From positions 620,001 to 684,000 of the forward strand of contig NW_027305510.1 in assembly GCF_039555335.1 (NCBI RefSeq): a stretch of 64,000 bases of DNA, in the 5' to 3' direction. Positions 37,265 to 48,228 of this stretch are shown piece after piece (position 1 is the stretch's first letter; every line of letters begins with the position of its first letter). Position numbers and translations under genes: made by a program. Source of the stretch: Amphiura filiformis (taxonomy: Eukaryota > Echinodermata > Ophiuroidea > Amphilepidida > Amphiuridae). The notes beneath the pieces are model-generated. The model saw nothing but the letters and a program-made list of their open reading frames with translations. It had not been told where the DNA came from and ran no database searches.

Positions 37265-37625
37265 TAAGTAAGCAACTATTTTAAACTGTTGCAAGTATTT
37301 TAAACTGTTGCGATTTGGTAGTTCACAGCATCTTGCGAATGGTAGTGAACTTTGGCGAAAATTGCACTGATCATTTCATAACGAGTGTGTAGGAGAATTC
37401 AAATATCACAGATGTACTTTTGCAGGCCTGTGGTTCTTGTTGTAAAGAGGGCTGAAACAACAACACTTTTGTAAAACGTACATAACTCATTAACAACAAT
37501 AAATTAAATAAGTTTTCAAAGTACATGATTTTGCAAAACTTCTATTTAAGTATTATTTTTAAATAATATATTGATTTAAATAACGAAAATCAATTTTTTT
37601 GGCTGCTTCGACCAACAATACCGCA
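37265..37625. repeat. Dispersed repeat D, copy 1
   Basis: Shares agcaactattttaaactgtt, gagtgtgtaggagaattcaa, ctcattaacaacaataaatt and gaccaacaataccgc with 55675-56022. It has a tandem duplication at its start (tattttaaactgttgc twice). No terminal inverted repeats are visible. Confidence 0.75.
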
Positions 37626-37740
37626 TCTACCCTTAAGTAGAGAAATTACATATTCATGTAAACTGTTATTAATTTATTTTATCTTCAATAAACATCTTTC
37701 GGCTTTAACTTCTAACAGGCTGTGTTAGCACATCTATGAC

Positions 37741-37926
37741 ACTATAGATGGAACATTCAACTACGCTTGTTACTCCGCGACTAATCATGCTAACTACACA
37801 CGTGTACAATGCTACTACACGTCCATATTAGCCAGGCTATCTGCGTACAACTGCTTACTATGCACAGCCACGCAAAGAGTATGTTCCACAATGTACACGA
37901 ATTTGATAATTTTTCTATAACATAGG
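37741..37926. mobile_element. Foldback MITE E, copy 1
   Basis: Same family as 60601-60803: ggaacattcaactacgcttg, ccgcgactaatcatgctaac, ctgcttactatgcacagcca and acgaatttgataatttttct occur in the same order. The arms are diverged in this copy. Confidence 0.7.
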
Positions 37927-38283
37927 TGCCAAAATCGGCACCTATTAGCAAATCACTGAGTAGGCCTTTTACAGAGAGTGTCTGAACTCACCATAATGAA
38001 GTTCCTCAACGTATCTTTAATACTGTATTTATAAAGTGCCCATTTGTCTGTGAAAATTTGGCCAATTCAATTTTTCTCTTTTTCTTTGCAAACTTTGAGA
38101 CAGGCCTCTTTTGGCCTTAGAAGCCATTCTAAAGGGAACTGGTCATGTATAAAAGGTAGACGCAAAGAAAACAAACTCATTGTTTCTAATAAAGTTTTGA
38201 TAATATATCATTATGGACATTTATACAAAAACAAACCAACAATATTCTTTGTGCATGTAACAGCTGCTCTGGTATTGATATGA

Positions 38284-38488
38284 GGCTATTCCAGTTGAAA
38301 TCCATACACCCCATATGGAAGACATTACCTTAATTGCCCACACAGGGGTGTAGATTTCAATGGAGTCACCCATTCAGGTAACCCCAGTTTGAAATCTACA
38401 CACTGTACACTGTGTTTGGATGTCTGGATGATGAAGGTCGTGTCTTCCATAAGGGGGGGGGGGTATGAATTTCAAATGGAATAGCCCA
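38284..38488. mobile_element. Family A palindromic MITE, copy 5
   Basis: ggctattccagttgaaatcc and atttcaaatggaatagccca ends; a run of ten or more G at about 38452-38463 replaces part of the right arm. Confidence 0.85.
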
Positions 38489-38563
38489 CTTGACACTTCT
38501 TCAACAGGTACATACAGTCACAAACCAAGAAAATAAAGATATGTGCATGAAATAAACAAAGTA

Positions 38564-39393
38564 CAGTGGAAACTCGTTAATACAAGATCGCCGGGGTCGG
38601 CATGTTTAGCTCGTATTAAGCGGAGTTCGTTTTAAAAGTCAAGTACAAAATATGTATCGGAAGACTGCATGTGTTAAGCCTAAAGTCGGCTCAGTGGGCT
38701 GTACAAGCAAAACTTCACTGGTCGAGTCTGCATAGCCGTCTTCATTATTTTATACTAGATTTGCAGCCTCCGAGCAATGTCACAATTTGAAATTCCCTCA
38801 ATCGGTATGATAGGCTAATAGTTGTTTTTGATTTTCGGTAAGAGGCATTTTTCTCACAGCTTTCTGATGAAATTCAGATGATTTTCTGAAGCTGATTATT
38901 GTAAACAATTATATGGCGATATCGATTTCCCTACTTCCAGCAGCTAGTAAACATGCCTTGAAGGGTTTCCCACTTTCGATCCCAAGGACGGACTTCCGCG
39001 TTTGCGATTGGCTAATCTGATATGTCGTCAGCAATAATTGGCCTTAAATGGCAAATTTCGTCATGACTTGATTTTATAACATCTAAAAATAGGAAAGGAA
39101 TCCTCATTTGCCGTAAAAGTGATGTCTCGCGTGTATTTTGTCAACTTTTCACATGATTTACATCATAAATTTACCTTGGGAAATTAGCTTGTTTTATCCA
39201 TCATAAAAACAATAGAAAACAAAAGCTTTGACTGACAGCAAGTGCTCGTATTATGGATTTCGCTTTTATTTACCTCAGTATTAAACAGGTTATTTTGTAC
39301 AGTAAATAATAGGGGAAAATCGGGACCACGAGTTTCTGTTCGTAGTAAGCGGTTTCCCGCATTAAGCGATCTCGTATTAACGAGTTTCCACTG
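38564..39393. mobile_element. 830-bp pogo/Tigger-like non-autonomous element
   Basis: Ends cagtggaaactcgttaatac and gtattaacgagtttccactg are inverted (20 bp perfect), with TA on each side (38562-38563 and 39394-39395). TA targets and a cagtgga..tcgttaata terminus fit the Tc1/mariner-pogo group. The interior has stop-riddled frames only, so any transposase is lost or was never present. Confidence 0.85.
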
Positions 39394-39705
39394 TAGTTAC
39401 ATCTGAGGCTCTAGACCATCATATTTGGGTGAAGTCTTTTGAGGAGGGTTGTTATCATTGAACGCGTACCAGAGGCAAAGTCTCCATCATGTTTATCATT
39501 TCTGAGTTTACACCTGTTTATGCACATAATTTGGAAAAATAAAAAATATACTGTACACCTCTGCAAGTTGCGTCTTAGCTGGAAATTTGACACAAATCGG
39601 CCCACGGTATCTCATTGTTTTGCTCCAAAATGTTGTGATACCAAGTGCACCACCATGCAATGGTGATAAGGTATATTACTGACTGAGATCATGGGCAAAC
39701 GTAAC

Positions 39706-39871
39706 AAGGCATTAGCTAGAGGGGTGTCTTCAGGGTGTCCAAAATACCTTATTCTACAAAATCAGGGTGTCCACTTCCTATTCACTCCATTATAAAAATA
39801 AGAATTTCAGGGTGTCCAAATTGAAAACAGGGCGTCCAAATGACACCTGGACACCCTCTGGCTAATGCCTT
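39706..39871. mobile_element. Small foldback element
   Basis: aaggcattagctagaggg at the left and ccctctggctaatgcctt at the right, with internal cagggtgtccaa repeats. The surrounding sequence also pairs loosely (gatcatgggcaaacg and tgtttgcccatcgatctcga), so it may sit inside an older palindrome (39685-39985). Confidence 0.65.
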
Positions 39872-39989
39872 GAAACGTAATGCATGCTGGGAAGGAAAAG
39901 GGATCAAATTTGTGATTTCAGGTGACAAATTTTATAGCTTTTGAGCCCTTTTCATTCCTAGCATGCATCATGTTTGCCCATCGATCTCG

Positions 39990-40472
39990 ATCAGCAATAT
40001 ACCATATATATCGGCTATCTGCAACTCGGGACATATTGCAAATCTCCTTTGCAACTTTTCACATCTATGGGCAAATGTTACGTTGAATCATACTAATCTA
40101 AAAATCTTACTTTTTGAATCAGAAATCACAAATTCCTTCTTACAAACACATACATGTACAGAGCACCTGAATGAAGATATATTTGTGTACAAATTTACAT
40201 GAACCTTCTTCTAGCAAGCAGCAAAGTTCATCTGTGTTGGTAGACCTCATAAATAGTCTAATCTGCCATCACAACTGGCAACCCAAGTTCGGACTGACTT
40301 TTTGACATTTGGTAGCAGCCCTGTTATTTCTGGTACAAGAACCTCAACTGTAAGACAAAACTGACTTCAAGGCTTGACTGAAAAAAGTGGTAATGTATTG
40401 TTGATTAAAAAAGCTTGTAAATTCTGTAAGTGAGGGCTCAAATTGTGTTTAACAAATTCTACAGACATCCAA
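39990..40472. other. Intergenic; low-confidence terminal-exon candidate
   Basis: After a good acceptor (gtcttacag) at 40348-40356 the minus strand reads EVLVPEITGLLPNVKKSV and RTWVASCDGRLDYL to TGA at 40247-40249. No family is recognised, the opposite strand is also open, and no matching upstream exon joins in frame. I would not annotate it as a gene. Confidence 0.2.
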
Positions 40473-40658
40473 TGGGCTATTCCAGTTGAAATCCATACAC
40501 CCCCTATAGAAGACATGACCTTAATCTCCAACACAGGGGTGTAGATTTCAATGAGGGTTACCTTAATGGGTGACTCCATTGAAAATCTACACCCCTTGTG
40601 TAGAAGATTAAAATCATGTCTTCCATACGGGGTGTACAGATTTCAACAGCAATAGCGC
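40473..40658. mobile_element. Family A palindromic MITE, copy 6
   Basis: tgggctattccagttgaaat at the left, right arm degraded (cagatttcaacagcaatagc). Confidence 0.85.
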
Positions 40659-41060
40659 AATAAATTGAATTATGAGTTAATTTCAAAATAAAATAACATG
40701 CCACTCACTATCTTTTAATGAATTCCAAAGTGACATTGAACACACAAACTTGACGTTCATTTTGACTTGATAATACCAAACACACTTTATTCATGTCAAT
40801 ATTGGTCTGAATTTACTAAGTCATAAATAAATATTAATAATAAGAAAATCATATTCAAATAAAAAAGAGCAATAGTACAGAACATACTAGTTTGCTTAGA
40901 TACAAATGTCACAACACATAATTATGAATTTCCAAAACAAAGAACAAATTTAAAAAAAAACCAAAAAAACGAAAATGACAAAGAAGAATGGTATTATGGT
41001 CACAGTTGTACATTTAACATAAACACCTGAACACCACACACATCCAAAACTTTTGGAGGG

Positions 41061-41324
41061 TGCTATTCTATCTAAAATCCATACACCCCCTATGAAAGAC
41101 ATGACCTTAATCTCCCACATAATGTGCAGTGATTTATAGTGCGTTACGCACAGGCAGAACGCCTAGACCTTGATCCACAAGCCTCAAAACACTTTACAGG
41201 TGTGTGGATTTCAAATGGAATTACCTATTCTGGCAACCCCATTTGATGTCTACTACCCCCCTGTGTGAGATATTAAGGTCATGTCTTTCCCAAGGGGTGT
41301 ATGGATTTCAACTGGAATAGCCCA
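41061..41324. mobile_element. Family A palindromic MITE, copy 7, with a nested insertion
   Basis: Outer ends tgctattctatctaaaatcc and gatttcaactggaatagccc. About 85 bases inside (41123-41208, including gatttatagtgcgttacgca) are foreign to the family and match 8866-8938. Confidence 0.8.
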
Positions 41325-41567
41325 ATAGGTTAGTTTCCCAGTCTATTCATCATAGTACCTTGTATATTTACAAACTACAAAATTTACAATAAAACTAAAA
41401 TATTTGCCTTTTTCATCACAATTAATCTTTCATTTGGTATTCACAATCAACCTCTAGTCTCCTCCACTGCCAGTTGAGTTCGCTAACTGCACACAAACCG
41501 TCTACCAATGATAACAAACAAGCCCACGACATCATCAAGCACTACTTGAAACATTGTCTTTCAAATC

Positions 41568-41952
41568 GCCATAGAAGTGGTGATGTAACAGGATTAATTA
41601 CCATAGCGAAAGGTGAAAACAATTTTTGAATGTATTGCCCGGCGCTATAAATAGGCTGCACTCATCACCTGCCATGGCTGTGGATGTGTGCAATCATAAA
41701 TTTGAATACAATACCGCTCTTTTCAAAGACACTTTTTGTACAGGTGCGAGTGAAACGTACATGGACTCCGCATAATGTGAAAATTCCATAGAATTACAAT
41801 CCAGGTCTTATTTCTTTAATAATTATTACTGATTATAATCAGTGGTGCGATGAAGAGTTACAGCATACAACTAGTGCAGGGCAATACATTCAAAAAAAAG
41901 TTTTCACCAATCGCTATGGTAATTAATCCTGTTACATCACTACTTCTATGGC
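41568..41952. mobile_element. 385-bp foldback element
   Basis: Long arms: gccatagaagtggtgatgta then acaggattaattaccatagc on the left; gctatggtaattaatcctgt then tacatcactacttctatggc on the right, extending to the internal tgaatgtattgccc/gggcaatacattca. It lies just 3' of the POU2F stop. Confidence 0.85.
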
Positions 41953-42167
41953 AAATACCTTATTTGGCTAGCTACACATATTCATGAATTGTGACCACTG
42001 TCACATGGAGTGATTATATACCACAGAGCCTTCCATATTTTGTAGTTTGCTGTAAAGACGGATCTTACTCGTGGTATATCTAGTCAGGGACAGCTTCATA
42101 CTTTAATATTGCCAGACAGTTTGTGTGAGAAGCCAAGCGGATGTGGAGAAGGCTACAACTTCTTAGT

Positions 42168-42275
42168 GGGCTATTCCAGTTGAAATCCATACTCCCCCTA
42201 TGGATGACATGCGACTTATCTTCCACACAGAGAGTCTCCCATAGGGGTTGTATAGATTTCAACTGGAAGAGCCTA
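42168..42275. mobile_element. Family A palindromic MITE, copy 8 (internally deleted)
   Basis: tgggctattccagttgaaat and gatttcaactggaagagcc ends with only about 70 bases between them. It is within 105 bp of the annotated POU2F stop codon. Confidence 0.82.
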
Positions 42276-42379
42276 TTAATTATACAAAACATGTGTATCA
42301 ATTATTGTTATCAGCGAGATGTTCACTAAGTACTACAATGCCGGTTGGTACAGGTCCGGCAGTGTCAGTCACCGTGTCC

Positions 42380-43438
42380 CTACAGGTGCTCCCGGCACCG
42401 TGTACCTACAGACGCTCCCGTTGACAATAACCTATCATCTGCCATGGATTTCTGAGGTGTTGCCATTGCCAATAACCTATCATCGGCCATTGACTTGTGA
42501 GGTGTGGTAGTTAATTTAAGAGGTATGTTTCCAGCTGCTTCCGCCGCCCGCTTGAGAGAGTGCGTTGGCGCCGATTTACTCGAGCTATTTACAGTTATCG
42601 TTGCGATTCCGTTTGTGTTGGCACTTTGTATGCTTGTAGTAGTGTTACTATTAGCGACGCTCACGGCGTACGCCATGTTATTAACAGCTTGAACGATTGC
42701 TGAATTCAATGAAACTGTCGCCGGTGAGCTAGCTGCTATTCCGTTGTTGTCGCCACCTTTGACAGGCGTTGCTGTGTAAATCATCTGATTACCGCCGGTC
42801 GACACCACTCCTGGGCTAGCGGTCACCACACTTGGTGTAGTCACCACGGTGGCCAAATTAAGCGCCCCCGAATTGGAAGTGGGTGACTGCGTGGCTAAGT
42901 TTAATACCCCTGAATTGACTGGTGATTGCGTGGCTAAGTTTAATACCCCTGAATGTGTGTTGACTGCTGGCGACTGGAATGCAGCGGGCAAAGTGGGTGA
43001 TAAACCAGGACTCAATAGGGACCCGTGGTAAGAGCCGTAATTGAACGACGGCGGATTGATTCTCTTCTCTTTCTGCCGTCTATTACAGAACCAAACCCGT
43101 ACGACTTCTTTTTCCATTCCCATTTGCTCTGCAAGAAGTGAGATTTCTTCTGAAGTAGGTTTACTATTAGCCAAGAACGCCTTCTCCATAGCTATTCTCA
43201 CGTTGGTCTCAATACTGGTACGTTTCTTCCGCCGCCTCGATAAACCATCTGGACTCATAGCTGGTCCTAGGATGATGGGATTGGTTACCGTGATGTCCGC
43301 ATCATCCAGCCATCTTTGTAACAACGGTTTCAACTTGCACATGTTCTTAAAACTGAGATTAAGGGCTTCAAACCGGGATATCGTTGTTTGGCTAAAGTCA
43401 TTACCATAAAGCTTACCCATAGCTAGACCAACATCACC
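42380..43438 (-). CDS. POU2F1-like: POU2F last coding exon: POU-specific end, homeodomain, tail
   Basis: Acceptor ttaattacag before 43438, 352 codons, TAG at 42380-42382. Residues 1-50 finish the POU-specific domain ([32 protein letters not shown]). A 25-residue linker follows, then the homeodomain at about 77-136 ([13 protein letters not shown] ... [16 protein letters not shown]) with the Cys at homeodomain position 50 that marks POU proteins. The tail is Ser/Thr/Asn/Val-rich with internal repeats ([11 protein letters not shown] three times; a 45-bp tandem duplication giving KSMADDRLL twice). The final residues ([14 protein letters not shown]) look unlike the family. Another frame stays open past this stop to 42298, so the true C-terminus may differ by a frameshift or splice. 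The homeodomain region has no intron here, unlike vertebrate genes. Confidence 0.92.
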   Translation of the reverse strand, partial: GDVGLAMGKLYGNDFSQTTISRFEALNLSFKNMCKLKPLLQRWLDDADITVTNPIILGPAMSPDGLSRRRKKRTSIETNVRIAMEKAFLANSKPTSEEISLLAEQMGMEKEVVRVWFCNRRQKEKRINPPSFNYGSYHGSLLSPGLSPTLPAAFQSPAVNTHSGVLNLATQSPVNSGVLNLATQSPTSNSGALNLATVVTTPSVVTASPGVVSTGGNQMIYTATPVKGGDNNGIAASSPATVSLNSAIVQAVNNMAYAVSVANSNTTTSIQSANTNGIATITVNSSSKSAPTHSLKRAAEAAGNIPLKLTTTPHKSMADDRLLAMATPQKSMADDRLLSTGASVGTRCREHL

Positions 43439-46400
43439 CTGTAATTAAACAACAACAAAAAACATCTAAATTAGTGCACATTCATTCACACTTACAATTA
43501 TTTTATGGGAGCAGGCCACAATTATGGTGATGAAAATGTACAGTTCTGATCATTTTCAATTTCTAAAGAAAATTTGGTTGGCACACATGTAATAAGGGTT
43601 AAGACGAAGTAAAGTTACAAACAGGGCCACGATATAGATGGCAAAAACTGACTCCTGTCTGTGTGTGATTTTTATTATCATATTGACCATTTTAGCTTCA
43701 AAAGTGCCCATTTGTGCACACTTCGTACAAATTTGTTCCACTTTGAACCATTATTGTTTTGATGGATCCAAGTGTGTGAAAATATTGGATCCAAAACATA
43801 ATAAGGATAAAATTGGATGCTTTACGCCCAATATTTATTGGTCTCGCTATAAGTTGTAAAATATTGGACTCGACTACGTCTCGTCCAATATTTTAAAACT
43901 CATAGCTCGACCAATAAATATGGGCTCAACCGATCCAATTTTATATCAAATTAAATCATTTTAGCTTCAATATGGGAAAATCTTTCCCACAATTTGCGTG
44001 CATATATACCATCCGAAGAGCCATGGGACAAATATGTTGCTGTGCCCGGGGGCCAGCAAAAGCTAAATCTGGTCCAACTGCAAATGTTAGTGAAAATGGA
44101 GCCCCAGACCTGCTAGTATAACATCATTAGTTACCTGTGTGAAGCCTAGTTTTATTCTCCTCTGCTTAAAGCTTCTTGCAAACTGCTCCAACTCCTCTAG
44201 ATCCGTTGGCTCCTCCGTAGGCTGAATCGGTATCTTATGTGTCTGTTGTAGATGCAGCTGTTGTTGGGCTGTGATGATGCTAGGACTTGCTGCCACCAGG
44301 GTGGGCGCGGTCACCTGTTGTGTTGGGGTTGTAGTGGTAGTTGATGTCTGAGTGGTGGTAGCACTAGCAGCAGCAACTGCCTGAGAGAGAAGCTGCTGTC
44401 CTGCTGCTGTATTGATGATAGCTTGTTGTAAGGGAAGGCTCTGTGAATAGAAATGGATGTTTTATTAGGCCTAAAAAAATTGGCCATTGACAAACAATGG
44501 GGACTTAAAGGTTGTTCCGTATTGTGTTTTGTACCTCACATTGAGGCCTGTACCAAAATGGGTTAGAAAGTTTTGAGGTAAATTACACTAGCCGTTTGAT
44601 ATTAGAAGTAAAAAATGTGTTTTGCAACAGCCCATAGAACGGTATACCACAATTGGGGATGAGGCTGTCACTCTTTCATAACAACATCTAATCGGAATAT
44701 ATTTTAGGCCTAAAATTTCACCAGGATTATGAAAAAAATAATGAGCTTGCTTCCGATGCCAAAATCTCAATTTTGATAGGAAAAAGTGGGTGAACGATGC
44801 TGTCGATCAAGTCACCCATCTATAAAAAAAAAAGTGAGTAGTTACAGTATGGGGTAGATGTATATTGTATTTAAATGATTAATTTTGATAAGAAGAAAAG
44901 AAAGGTGTTTAACTTTGCCATTAGATGATTGATATGCCGTTATTTGACCAGGTACTTGTGACTTTCAAAAGAGATTTTAAACACCTTACTTTGCATAATT
45001 CAATACATTAAGAGATTTGCTTTGCTCTTTTAAATCAAGGTAAAAATCAATTAATATTCAATTATGCATTAATGCAGGACCACGCTATTAAGCCTCATTT
45101 GCATATTGTCTCAAGAGTGGTCAACAACCACTTATTTCAAATAAATGGCGATATTAATTGATTTTTGAAAGGCAGTGTTTGAAAATAGAGTGCGAAAGGA
45201 AGACCATTTCATTCCTAATACATTTGGGTGTATTCACAATACATTTGGGTATATTCCTAATACATATGGGTGTATTCTTAATACTTTTGGGTGTATTCCT
45301 ACTACATTTGGGTGTATTCCTACTACATTTGGGTGTATTCCTAATACATTTGGGTATATTCCTAATACATTTGGATGTATTCCTAATACATTTGGGTGTA
45401 TTCCTAATACATTTGGGTGTATTCCTAATACATTTGGGTGTATTCTAATACATTTGGATGTATTCCTAATACATTTGGTGCGTTCCTACTACATTTGGGT
45501 GTATTCTAATACATTTGGGTATATTCCTAATACATTTGGGTGTGTTCTTAATACTTTCGGATGTATTCCTAATACATTTGGGTGTGTTCTTAATACATTT
45601 GGGTGTGTTCTTAATACTTTCGGATGTATTCCTAATACATTTGGGTGTGTTCTTAATACATTTGGGTGTGTTCTTAATACTTTCGGATGTATTCCTAATA
45701 CATTTGGATGTATTCCTAATACATTTGGGTGTGTTCTTAATACATTTGGGTGTATTCCTAATACATTTGAATGTATTCCTAATACATTTGGGTGTGTTCT
45801 TAATACTTTTGGGTGTATTCCTAATACATTTGGGTGTATTCCTAATACGTACATTTGGGTGTATTCCTCATACATTTGGGTGTATTCCTAATACATTTGG
45901 GTGTATTCCTAATACATCTGGATGTATATAAGGGCTATTCCATTTGAAATCCATACACCCCCTGAATTGAATATCACAGAATTCTCTATACAACACCGCG
46001 CTGCACAATGGAATTTCTATAAGTAAATGTTGCTACAATATATATAAATTGCGCTGATTTAATGCACCGGCTAGGGAAGTCTTTGTACCTTCTGTTACGG
46101 AAAGAAGCAAGAGGTATATACTACCATTAACTAACAGACAGTTTAACATTATGCAAAAACTTAATGTTAATATTGTGCAGCTAGGGTAGTAGCTTATACT
46201 ATAGTCAATACACAATTGTGAAGGTGTGTGAGCAACTAGTTTTGTACAATAGGTAACTTTTCCAATCATGTGCTAGGGTTTTATTACCGTACTGACGCGA
46301 GTATAGTCCCACCTTCGAGTATAGTCCCACCCCTAAAGTTTCAAAAATTTCAGAATTAAAAAAAAAAAAATAAAAAAAATTTAAATTTTTTTTGTTATTT

Positions 46401-48197
46401 ATTTTTTCGAGCTTTGGAGTGTCCCAGGACCTAGACCTAAATGCTAGGATCATTCATGGTTGACCTAAAAAATAAAATAAAAATTTCAAGATATTTTGTA
46501 TTTTTAATATGAAAATTGATACTTTGTATTCCTGTCAGACTCTATTAATGATTTCAAAATGCATTCAAATTCAATGCATTTTGAAATCATTAATAGACAA
46601 TGACATGAATACAAATTATCAATTTTCATATTAAAAATACAAAACATCTTGAATTTTTTTTTTTTTTTATTTTTTTTTTTTTTTTTTTTTTTTATATTTT
46701 TACTATTTATAAAAATAAAAAACTTTAAAAAAAACTTCTTTTTTTTTTTAAATTCGAGTATAGTCCCACCCCCCAATTTTGAAAAATGTTCACCCAAAAA
46801 CGGGGTGGGACTATACTCGCGTCAGTACGGTACTATTATCATGGATGGACCTAGTATGTGCCTAGTAGTGTTCTTAATAAAGCTATTTACAAACTAAATT
46901 AGTGCCACCCGCACCAAGCATTTCCAAGTTTGTGTGTGCTGAATGTATACGTATCCACCTCAATATTTGTGGAGTGATGAAGTTTACATGTTAATAATGC
47001 AATAAATGTCAAGTCCTCCAACCCCAAGGAAAGTTGATAAATCCCACACATGATCCGAAAATGGGCTATTCCAGTTGAAATCCATACACCCACCTATGGA
47101 AGACATGATCTTAATTTCCCACACAGGGAGTGTAGATTTCAAATGGAGTCACCCATTCAGGTAACCCCATTTGAAATTCACACTATTGTCTTCCTGTATG
47201 GAAGATTAAGGTGAAGTATCATCTGTAATCAGGGGTGTATGGATTTCAAATGAAATATTCCTTCTCTTTCAATTAACTCTCTTTCAAAAAGGAATAAACA
47301 ATTTAACCTGTAATTAATTGCACCAAACATTCGCAATTTAACTTGCATACACAAAAATAAAGACCTGATGCATTTCATGCAAAAAAACAACAACTTATCT
47401 TGGTCTTGTTTTAACGGCAACACTTTGAAATGCTTGGTGTGGGAACATGCAAAGTTAATCTATTAAATAGGTGCCCGCAAGCGAGCCAGCCAGAGCACCT
47501 ACTAACAAAGTGCTTATCGTCGTTGGGCAGGAAAAACCTCCTATGTATCATTAGCCCCTGAACATGTTTAAAGCAAAACCTATGTAACCTGTTAGCAGTT
47601 TTGTTTTAAACATGTTCAGGAGCCAAAAGCGCATAGGAGGTTTTTCCTGCCCAGCGACGAAATTCGAGGGATTAGTGCAAGAATGTCCTTTATGCAATAG
47701 CTGCCCTATAGAAAATTTGACAATTTCTGTATTTAATAGTGTACACACGCCACCTGGCAGCTATTGCAGACAGGCCTTTTTTGCACTATAACCCTCAAAT
47801 TGTTTGCGTACATTTTGAGGCACTTGCTGAAACATGCTGGTCGGATTCTGTTGGGTAGCTGCTGTTGGCTGTTGCTGTAAGAAAAGCTGCTGTTGCATGT
47901 TGGGAGCCACCTGCTGTACATCAAATTAGGAGCAATAACACATCACAGTTATGGGTTACAAGCAAAATTATAGAACGGTATACCACAATGCATAGCAAAT
48001 CAGTGACAGGATTACTTGGTCAAGACATTAATTAATATAAACTGATATAATTTAGGCATGCAAGTACCGTATTGGTCCGAGTATAGTCCCACCCGTTTTT
48101 TATGTGAAAATTTTTCACAATTGGGGGTGGGATTATACTCAATTTCAAAAAAAAAAATTTTAGGTCCAGGAACACTCCAAAACCGAAAAAAATAAAC

Positions 48198-48228
<31 letters not shown>

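Larger units (their letters stand above)
44441..47811. other. POU2F intron (3.4 kb)
   Basis: Contains the 21-bp minisatellite, a foldback transposon and one family A MITE, listed separately. 44500-45150 otherwise shows only dispersed-looking sequence; the string agaacggtataccacaat at 44638 recurs at 47971. Confidence 0.7.

Noticed and set aside
42849-43409. Plus-strand frames opposite the POU2F last exon
   Set aside because: Antisense shadows of the coding exon.
45175-45891. 238-codon frame on plus and 128-codon frame on minus
   Set aside because: Both come from the 21-bp minisatellite, lie in a POU2F intron and break at single-base indels.
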